Assembly (NCBI GenBank): GCA_012934845.2
Contig: WNNJ02002376.1
Location: 52,493-116,492, forward strand
DNA length: 64,000 bases
Origin: Pomphorhynchus laevis
Taxonomy: Eukaryota > Acanthocephala > Palaeacanthocephala > Echinorhynchida > Pomphorhynchidae
Direction: 5' to 3'
Shown: positions 57,060 through 64,000 of the stretch, one piece after another
How the letters are laid out: each line of letters starts with the position of its first letter
Numbering within the stretch: the stretch's first letter is position 1
Notes under the pieces: generated by a model
What the model saw: the letters and a program-made list of their open reading frames with translations, nothing else
Told to the model about the DNA's origin: nothing
Databases searched by the model: none
Made by a program: the position numbers and the translations under genes

Positions 57060-58130
57060 AAGGAAAAGGTTCATCCGACAAATATTTGATTAAAAAATAA
57101 TATTTATGAAAATATTAATATTAATATTAATATAATATTAATATATTAATATTAATATTTATTAATAATAAATATTAATAAAAATTAATATTTATGATTA
57201 AATATTAAACTAGCATCAGATGGTCGGAAATTATGACTCGCTAGTTGGGTACGATCAATATCTCTGAAACGCAATTTGGTTACAAATTTAAAACGGAATT
57301 AGATCACCGTGAATCAAACAACAAAACATTAAAAGTTATTCTTTACTTCTGAAAGCAAATAGCATTCACTACATGTGAGTTCTATAACCCGCAAAGTCAA
57401 GTAAACATTTAGTGTGCTTGGACAATTCTGGGCATGTCTTCTATTCTAGAGTTCGTTCATATGAATGATAACCAAAGTGTCTTGAACTCCTAATATGAAG
57501 TATATTGTGCGTCGCTATATTATGTGTTGCCGTAGACGCATAAGTGTCGCAGCTTGAGTGATCCGATTCTTATGTCGATTAAAAATAGAATTTTAGATTG
57601 AATATAAAGAATTATATAATAAATCTTATTATATTTTGTTAAATCAAAATATTATATTATATATTAAGAAAACTGAGCATACATTATTAGTGAACTTACC
57701 ATCGCGGGAAATCATTCATCCAAAAATATTAATCAACTTAACTAATCCAAACCGAAAACGACACTTTGCAAACTGTGAGTAATAGTATTAATAGATATGA
57801 TACCTATACAGTAACATTGTGTAGCCTACTAGAAAATTCGTCAAAAAATCTATTTTGAGAACCAGGACTCAATCTCATCAGAGTGCATACGAAATTATGC
57901 GAGATTGCCTCATACCTTGTTTTATTAGAAGTGATTGTATGAATTGTTTTATGATTTGCAAAGGATTCTTCCTCTACATTCATTCATACATAAAATTGTC
58001 ATCTAAATCCTAATTATATCGCACTATATCGATCTTTTTTTATTAATGCGCATAATTTTTAAGTCGTTATCTTAGACTTTATATGATAGTTGAGATCAAA
58101 CTTTTGCATTAAAAATACTATTTTTTGATT
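57060..58130. other. End of intron 7, no gene
   Basis: ATTAATATT-rich repeats at 57110-57200, then mixed sequence without an open frame. TTTTTTGATTAG before 58133 is the acceptor of the last protease exon. Confidence 0.5.
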
Positions 58131-58132
58131 AG

Positions 58133-58300
58133 GGCGATAGTGGAGGTCCTCTTATGCATTTCGTAAATAATCGATGGGAACTTGGTGGTGTGGTCTCTTA
58201 TGGACAAGGATGTGGAATGCCATTAAGTCCTGATGTTTATACTCGAGTAGCCGTATACAAGAAATGGATTCTGAGTAAAATTGGCGAAGCCCTAACCTAG
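58133..58300 (+). CDS. Exon 8: catalytic serine and C-terminus
   Basis: It encodes [40 protein letters not shown] and [15 protein letters not shown], then TAG at 58298-58300. GDSGGP holds the nucleophile (proposed residue 307). VSYGQGCG is the substrate-binding strand (SWG.GC). PDVYTRV ends in the usual C-terminal helix (KKWI). Asp stands at the position equivalent to 226 (usually Gly). The reading is free of breaks, which argues for a living gene despite the repeat load. Confidence 0.95.
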   Translation, partial: GDSGGPLMHFVNNRWELGGVVSYGQGCGMPLSPDVYTRVAVYKKWILSKIGEALT

Positions 58301-58787
58301 CACGTGAATTTAAAACGTACGAAAATTTATAACTGTCAATCAAAAGACCGAAATACGACGAATTTGTAAATAACTGGATTTAGCTGTAACATCATTTTTA
58401 AATGTATGGCTAAAATATTTACAGTCCCATGTATTGAATAGACAATATAAAAATAACATATTTTATGTAATAATTTCAGCATTCAATATTTTTAAATCAA
58501 AAAATATCAATTGTTTATTGCTTATACAGACTATAAAATATGATGGCTTTCTAGATGTACACTATAAATTTCAATACACTGCCCAATTGCTTTATTTGAG
58601 TTTAGTTTTTCAGAATCCAGCATAACACACAAATCTAGGCAGTTCAATTGTGATAGTGGACACTTATCCTCATTATTTCTACAATGAAAGATGTTTTTTA
58701 GGTTATATGTTATTATTTGATTTAAGAATTTGATTTAATCCGTTATTATTTGATTCACTTTTTATTTGATCTTTTGCTTGTCTACAG

Positions 58788-58924
58788 CGTGTATATACGC
58801 TGGATATGATTTAGGAATTTATCATGCATCCTTTAAAACCACTCAACTGGGTCTAAGTCAACATGGCAGACAAACCGTGAACCTTGGAAATTCACCATTT
58901 GTTCGGCAGGCTGATCTTTTATAG
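58788..58924 (+). CDS. Possible terminal exon of an unrecognised gene
   Basis: After a good acceptor (CTTGTCTACAG, ending 58787) a frame reads CIYAGYDLGIYHASFKTTQL then GLSQHGRQTVNLGNSPFVRQ ADLL and stops at 58922-58924. Composition and codon use are coding-like compared with the AT-rich flanks. No family recognised. It is 488 bp beyond the protease stop, so it could be an alternative last exon of that gene or the end of another. Short and unsupported by homology. Confidence 0.3.
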
Positions 58925-59057
58925 GAATTATAAATGAAATTATAGTGGATCATATCAGCTAACTGAGACTACGTATTTTCTACTATTTATAAATTGAAAA
59001 TAATTTCTTGACAAGAAAAAACAAATAATATAAAAACTTTTTCCTGTCAACCACTGG

Positions 59058-59415
59058 TCCGGGTGTCGGGTCGTGGAGGTAGTGTACAAACCAAACTATT
59101 TCAGACATCGCGATCCTGGGCGACAGACTAGAGTTCTCTTTCAGATAACCCAAGACGGTCTTTGATCAGTTTCGAGATTTGATTTATCAACGGTTCCGAG
59201 GTCTACCTCGAGGTCTCTTTCCAGAGAGTCCGGCTTGGAAAACCTTCCGTGTAAGGTGATTCCTAGGCATCCTCAGGACTTGTCCTAACCACCTCAGCTG
59301 ACTTTCTTCGATGTGGAGAAGCAGCCGCTTTACTTCGAGTTCATCCCGGATGACCGAATTCCTAACCTTATTTCTAAGGCTAAGACCGGTCATACCGCTA
59401 AGGCATCTCATTTAA
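59058..59415 (-). mobile_element. RTE-like LINE C-terminal fragment (minus strand)
   Basis: The minus strand encodes MRCLSGMTGLSLRNKVRNSV, IRDELEVKRLLLHIEESQLR, WLGQVLRMPRNHLTRKVFQA and GKRPRGRPRNR. LRWLG.VLRMP and GKRPRGRPR are standard C-terminal motifs of RTE-type endonuclease/RT proteins. It differs from the RTE-like piece at 29.8-30.4 kb in sequence and is probably another family. Confidence 0.8.
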
Positions 59416-59995
59416 AGAAAACTCAAATAATGCTAAATAAAAATTAAATAATTAAATAAAATTTTAATAGATATTATATAAGATTTAAAATTAGAATAAG
59501 AAATAAAGGTTATCAGAATAAACTGATATGTTATCAAATTTTGGCCCCCTATTCCTCGACGCTTGTATTGAGTTATAATAACCAAAAGAGTCAGACTAGA
59601 ATAATTGTTTATTTGGATAATTGTCTTGCATAAAAAAATTAAAATCCTTTTTTATGTTTCAGCTTTGAAAAATTAACATTTAGAGATAGAAAAAGTACAT
59701 TTTCTGAAAATACCATAAAATGTTGACGAAATATCGAAAAGAATTTAAATAATTATAACATCCTGACTCTTTTCGCGTTTTTGCACTTAAATAAAATTAA
59801 TCATGGAATTTTGGATTAGGATCAATAACACACTCATTTTTAATTATTTTTAAAACAAAACGTTTTGTTTGTTACAATACTAGCAGCAACTAGCGAAATA
59901 TAAAAATAAACTAGTGTTTTATTGATTCTGCTCTTAAATTTTAAATTAAAAATTGATTATAATTTAATTTGCAATTATTTCAAAACATAGTGACG
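59416..59995. other. Gap with fragments of repeat X and a hammerhead-like core
   Basis: A worn repeat X lies at about 59490-59575 (TGATATGTTATCAAATTTTG, TATTCCTCGACG). A short core TAGCAGCAACTAGCGAAATA (59879-59898) resembles the stem II plus GAAA part of the cores at 18.5 and 23.5 kb. No gene. Confidence 0.45.
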
Positions 59996-59999
59996 AACG

Positions 60000-61400
60000 T
60001 TAAAAATCAAATGTTAAAAACTGGGTTTAGGCAACATATATAATATACAGCATAATAGTCAAACTATATTTCATAAACATATGAGATTAATAGGACATGA
60101 TATTAAAAACTGTAAATTATTTATTTTAGAACATATAATCTAAGAAAACATATCAATATTAAATCAAAAACTAATAGAAAAAGAAGATTTTTGGATTAAA
60201 ACGCTCAAGTCAATGTACCCATTAGGATTGAATGACGTGGTACAAGGAATTGGCAGAAGTAGTATAGTACATAATAAACAACTATTTTATTATAATCCGG
60301 TTAGACCCAAACAAATAAGTCATGGCGATAAATGGAACAAGAAAAATAGAAAATAAAAATATTAAAAAAGATATGCATATAAATACATAAGAAAAAACAT
60401 ATCAAATCTTAAAAACTAGGTTTAGGCAACACATATATAATATACAGCATAATAGTCAAACTATATTTCATAAACGTATTAGATTAATAGAACATGATAT
60501 TAAAAACTGTAAATTATTTATTTTAGAGCATATTATCGAAGAAAACATTTCAATATTAAATCAAAAACTATTAGAAAAAGAAGATTTTTGGATTAAAACG
60601 CTTAATTCCATGTACCCATTAGGATTGAATGACGTGGTACAAGGAATTGGCAGAAGTAGTATAATACATAATAAACAACTATATTATAATAATCCGGTTA
60701 AACGCAAACCAAGAAGTCATGGTGATAAAAGGAATAAGAAAAATAGAGTTAAAAATATTAAAAAAGATATGCATATAAATGAACAATTTGAAATATTAAA
60801 ATAACTTTTAAGAGATAAAAAGCTAAAAGATCTTTATGTAAATATAAGAAGTTTTTCTAAAGATATCATATGTTCAATAAATCAAAAATTAATAAACGTT
60901 TATGATATGCTAAGTTGTATAATAGACAGTTATTGTAATACAAAATACTATAATCGTACAATAAATATTAATAATAACAATGGAAAATTTACATTAACCA
61001 TAAACTTCACTAATAAATGTATAGATAACATTAATATAGCCGGACTTTAAATAATTCTAAAAGTAAAGAAATAATAGGGTCAGATTTAAGTAAATATATT
61101 CCTAAAATATCGTATGAGTTGTTACCGCTATTAAAACGGAAAATTTGTAATTATAATAAAGAATTAAAATCAATATGTAACGATAATATTAAAAACATAA
61201 TGGAAACAGAATGCAATTGTAAAAGTCTTAGTTTTGATAAAATAAATGAACATATATGTACCCATAATCTAGAAAAAGAATCAAATGTTAAAACCTAGGT
61301 TTAGGCAATACATATATAACATACAGCATAATAGTCAAACTATATTTCATATACATATGAGATTAATAGAACAAGACTTTAAAAACTTAAAATTATAAGA
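60000..61400 (+). mobile_element. Naiad-like PLE N-terminal half: tandem partial units with GIY-YIG end and RT start
   Basis: Three units begin with the same block (FRQHIYNIQHNSQTIFHK) at about 60018, 60417 and 61298. The long second unit encodes IRLIEHDIKNCKLFILEHII, KLLEKEDFWIKTLNSMYPLG LND (a GIY-YIG domain C-terminus) and RKPRSHGDKRNKKNRVKNIK. It then runs through about 60800-61280 into a pre-RT region with SYELLPLLKRKICNYNKELK and ECNCKSLSFDKINEHICTHN. GIY-YIG lying before the RT is the permuted order known for Naiad-clade PLEs. The copies are broken and end abruptly. Confidence 0.7.
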
Positions 61401-61614
61401 AATATATCCATCCTGATCTGTATTTTAAAAATTCAGTATAATTGAAAGACAAAATTATTTTGATATTTCGCTAGTAACTACTAGCGAATAAAAAATAGTA
61501 AATATTTCGCTCCTCAGTCATTTTCCATTGTATGTATGAAATTAAAATATGGGTTTGTTATGTCGACGATACATTTGTTATTGTTCCTAGTAATATATAT
61601 ACAATTATATATAT

Positions 61615-61905
61615 GGGTGCAATAGAGAAATTATGGATAGAAAAGTCAGACATCAAGCCGTTATTCTATTGTCGATATATTGATGACGTTTTCTTTGTGT
61701 GGCCGGACAATGATCAAAGCCTTGAAAAATTTCTTAACTTGTTTGAGGAATGTAGCCCGCTTAAACTTACATGCCAATTCGGACAGCGGGTCAATTTTCT
61801 GGATTTAACATTATATAAACAACAAGGTGTTTATAAATCAAAATATTTTCGCAAACCAGAATCTCCGCCAATGCATATGCACGCCGTCAGCTGTCATCCA
61901 CATGT
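61615..61905 (+). mobile_element. Short PLE RT segment, near-identical to the 63-kb element but inverted
   Basis: About 290 bp encoding GAIEKLWIEKSDIKPLFYCR, YIDDVFFVWPDND and on to HMHAVSCHP. It is essentially identical to the complement of about 63038-63336 in the large minus-strand PLE. GTTCCTAGTAATATATAT occurs at both borders (61586 and 61903), followed on the right by the TA run. The identity implies very recent copying. Confidence 0.9.
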
Positions 61906-61911
61906 TCCTAG

Positions 61912-61913
<2 letters not shown>

Positions 61914-61995
<82 letters not shown>
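61914..61995. repeat. (TA)n microsatellite, about 41 repeats
   Basis: Uninterrupted TA dinucleotides of about 82 bp. A shorter TATATATAC tract lies at the left border of the preceding PLE segment, suggesting insertion into or expansion from a TA-rich site. Confidence 0.98.
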
Positions 61996-61999
<4 letters not shown>

Positions 62000-62099
62000 G
62001 AATTGTGATTACACCGCCTCCTGGGATTTCTAGCAAATTCGGCCATATATTCTGAACAGAAGCGTTTTACCAGGAAAAATTGACGAATAGCTGATTTTT

Positions 62100-62130
62100 T
62101 AACGTTTCGGCCTCAGTCGGCCTTTCTCAA
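62100..62130 (-). other. Hammerhead-like core at the 3' end of the young PLE
   Basis: The minus strand reads TTTGAGAAAGGCCGACTGAG then GCCGAAACGTT. It has a G/C stem and a conserved CGAAACGTT box. The CTGATGA box is replaced by TTGAGAA. It lies about 80-110 bp after the stop of the 62207-63970 frame, in the region where PLE terminal repeats carry hammerhead motifs. Confidence 0.5.
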
Positions 62131-62206
62131 ATCTAGAATACAGTAGCACATATACAATAGGTAACATAAAGCAAAAAGAACAAAAACACAAAACGCATGC
62201 AACCGT

Positions 62207-64000
62207 TCATGTTATATCCTTCCAAGTGAAGGTGTTTTCGTCGTTACATCCATGGGGGGCATCACTATAAAGCAATCCCATGAGGCGCGTTTCTGCTTCA
62301 ACCCTTTTTACTGTATCTGCCTCCTGAGTAAACACACAGTAATCCATGCAATCGATTTCTCCGTGCAATATGTAATGTGCAACAGCCCCGTCCGTTATAT
62401 TAGCCGTGCGAAAATGCGTTCTTCTTGAATTTAAACGACGTGAAAGTGACATTGACGTTTGCCCAACATATTGGATTTTACAAATTCTACACGTGCCAAC
62501 ATAAATAATGCCCAAAGACTTACAATTGAACATACCATGTATGCGAAGTCTTGCCCCAGTTATGCTACTCTCAACAAATGTGGCTTCTGCCATTAATTTA
62601 CAAGTTTTACATCTTCTATCCATACATGCTCTGCTAACATTTTCTATTCTGTTCAATTGCTCCTCAACAGCCTTTATCTTTGAGCATACTAACGTGTGCG
62701 CCACTTTTCTTGTTATTCTAAAGCAGACAATAGCCTTCTTAGCACCATTAGTATTTCTCACTATTCTGTTAATTTCTCTTCTTAACGACACTAATTGTGC
62801 GTTATATTCCACAATGATTCTATTCTTAACTTCTTCACGCCTTTCTTGTAATAAGCTCGCAGAGCGTGAAATCCGTCTCACATGTCTCACTTGTCGTACA
62901 ATAAATTCACGCTTATAGCCGCGTTTACAAAAATCGTGTATCATATTCTGAATACTTTCCTCAAATTGGGAATAATCGGTGCATGCCCGCCGAATGCGAA
63001 GGGCCTCATTGTATACCAGATTTCTTTTCATTGACGGTGGATGACAGCTGACGGCGTGCATATGCATTGGCGGAGATTCTGGTTTGCGAAAATATTTTGA
63101 TTTATAAACACCTTGTTGTTTATATAATGTTAAATCCAGAAAATTGACCCGCTGTCCGAATTGGCATGTAAGTTTAAGCGGGCTACATTCCTCAAACAAG
63201 TTAAGAAATTTTTCAAGGCTTTGATCATTGTCCGGCCACACAAAGAAAACGTCATCAATATATCGACAATAGAATAACGGCTTGATGTCTGACTTTTCTA
63301 TCCATAATTTCTCTATTGCACCCATATATATAATTGCCAAAGCAGGAGCTAAAGGTGTTCCCATTGCCGTTCCATGTTTTTGTATATAATACTGGCCATT
63401 AAACTCGAATACATTAGAGTTGAGAACAACTTTTGTCGATTCAACTATAAATTTGCGTTGGCTATCTGATACGCCGGAGTCTTTAAGCAAGTTAGAAATA
63501 GAATCCAAAGCTTGCGTTTGAGGTATATTTGTATAGAGACTGCTCACATCTGCAGTTACAAGAATCGCATCATGAGGCCATGATCCCTTCTCATGCTCAA
63601 ACTTTCTTATGAACTCTAACGTACTGTTAATGTGAGCCGGCACGTTTTGAAGGTATGGTTTCAGCTGAGTATGTACATACCTCGATAACTTTTCACTCGG
63701 TGTACCATTGCAGCTAATTATCGGTCTTCCAACGTATGGGCGAATGGGTTTGTGTACTTTTGGCAACATGTAGAATATACCAAACCGCGCACGTTCATTT
63801 ATCAGCTCATTTGCATCGGACAGAGAAATTGTTTGTCTACTTACAAAATGATGTACATGATCAGCTAGATTTTGGCATGTAACTTGAAGATAATCTTGAG
63901 TTACTGCTTGATACGTACTTTCGGATAATTGCCTTTCAGCCTCCGCAATATACTCAACACTACTCCACACTACTGGCTGAGGTCCTTTATCTGCTTTTTT
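62207..64000 (-). CDS. Penelope-like element: reverse transcriptase + GIY-YIG endonuclease, open frame, truncated by window edge
   Basis: An uninterrupted frame of at least 587 codons reading leftward; upstream sequence to 64000 stays open and encodes KKADKGPQPVVWSS, so the true start is outside. Counting from 63970: LPKVHK (69-74), ADVSSLYTNIP (140-150), HGTAMGTPLAP (199-209), catalytic YIDD (237-240), NFLDLTLY (276-283), AVSCHPPSMKRNL (306-318), a Cys cluster CMDRRCKTC (449-457) and GIY-YIG core GIIYVGTC...YVGQT (487-505). This is the classical PLE layout with RT before the endonuclease. It looks young. PLE proteins nick DNA with the GIY-YIG domain and copy element RNA at the nick. Confidence 0.95.
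   Translation of the reverse strand, partial: KKADKGPQPVVWSSVEYIAEAERQLSESTYQAVTQDYLQVTCQNLADHVHHFVSRQTISLSDANELINERARFGIFYMLPKVHKPIRPYVGRPIISCNGTPSEKLSRYVHTQLKPYLQNVPAHINSTLEFIRKFEHEKGSWPHDAILVTADVSSLYTNIPQTQALDSISNLLKDSGVSDSQRKFIVESTKVVLNSNVFEFNGQYYIQKHGTAMGTPLAPALAIIYMGAIEKLWIEKSDIKPLFYCRYIDDVFFVWPDNDQSLEKFLNLFEECSPLKLTCQFGQRVNFLDLTLYKQQGVYKSKYFRKPESPPMHMHAVSCHPPSMKRNLVYNEALRIRRACTDYSQFEESIQNMIHDFCKRGYKREFIVRQVRHVRRISRSASLLQERREEVKNRIIVEYNAQLVSLRREINRIVRNTNGAKKAIVCFRITRKVAHTLVCSKIKAVEEQLNRIENVSRACMDRRCKTCKLMAEATFVESSITGARLRIHGMFNCKSLGIIYVGTCRICKIQYVGQTSMSLSRRLNSRRTHFRTANITDGAVAHYILHGEIDCMDYCVFTQEADTVKRVEAETRLMGLLYSDAPHGCNDENTFTWKDIT

Noticed and set aside
62508-62918. 136-codon plus-strand frame as a gene
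   Set aside because: It is the antisense shadow of the intact PLE frame on the minus strand.

Overview
This is AT-rich animal DNA. It carries GT-AG introns, LINEs of at least three clades, Penelope-like retroelements (PLEs), tRNA-type SINE-like repeats and a secreted-type serine protease fold. Nothing looks bacterial. The mix fits an invertebrate metazoan with an expanded, repeat-filled genome; I cannot name the phylum from this sequence.

The main host gene appears to be one plus-strand gene running almost the whole window, from about 3014 to 58300. I infer eight exons: 3014-3117, 6231-6382, 32504-32579, 35197-35388, 43657-43729, 43798-43957, 56597-56751 and 58133-58300. They join in phase at every junction and total 1080 nt (359 codons plus stop). 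The product reads as a type II transmembrane serine protease: a basic cytoplasmic tail, one membrane anchor, a short six-cysteine stem and an S1A catalytic domain with an intact His/Asp/Ser triad. Exons 4-8 are well supported by family motifs. Exons 1-3 rest on splice sites, phase and topology. The S1 pocket is unusual (Ala at the position equivalent to 189, Asp at 226), and one tiny exon may be missing between exons 4 and 5.

The introns are a museum of mobile elements. 0-1.3 kb: a scrambled Penelope-like RT with a structured terminal repeat and a long inverted repeat. 6.6-8.3 kb: GIY-YIG ends of another PLE. 8.6-18.1 kb and 23.7-28.3 kb: several copies of one Jockey/I-type LINE ('LINE-B': CCHC ORF1, endonuclease, RT), one of them minus-strand and internally rearranged. 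19.3-23.4 kb, 38.8-40.6 kb and 45.6-49.3 kb: a CR1-like LINE. 29.8-30.4 kb and 59.1-59.4 kb: 3' ends of RTE-like LINEs. 33 kb, 40.6-42.7 kb, 54.9-55.3 kb and 60-61.4 kb: pieces of an AT-rich PLE whose N-terminal GIY-YIG arrangement suggests the Naiad clade. 35.9-37.5 kb: a PLE with the usual C-terminal GIY-YIG layout. 44.5-44.8 kb: a MITE-like element with 78-bp inverted ends. 49.3-50.0 kb: an intronless protein disulfide isomerase pseudogene. 55.9-56.2 kb: two SINE-like copies. 61.6-64 kb: a young PLE whose 587-codon frame is open and continues past the window edge.

Three themes are worth a second look: the large transmembrane protease gene; a recurrent structured RNA-like repeat and many hammerhead-like cores linked to PLE tails; and perfect palindromes or hairpins at several places where elements are broken or joined.
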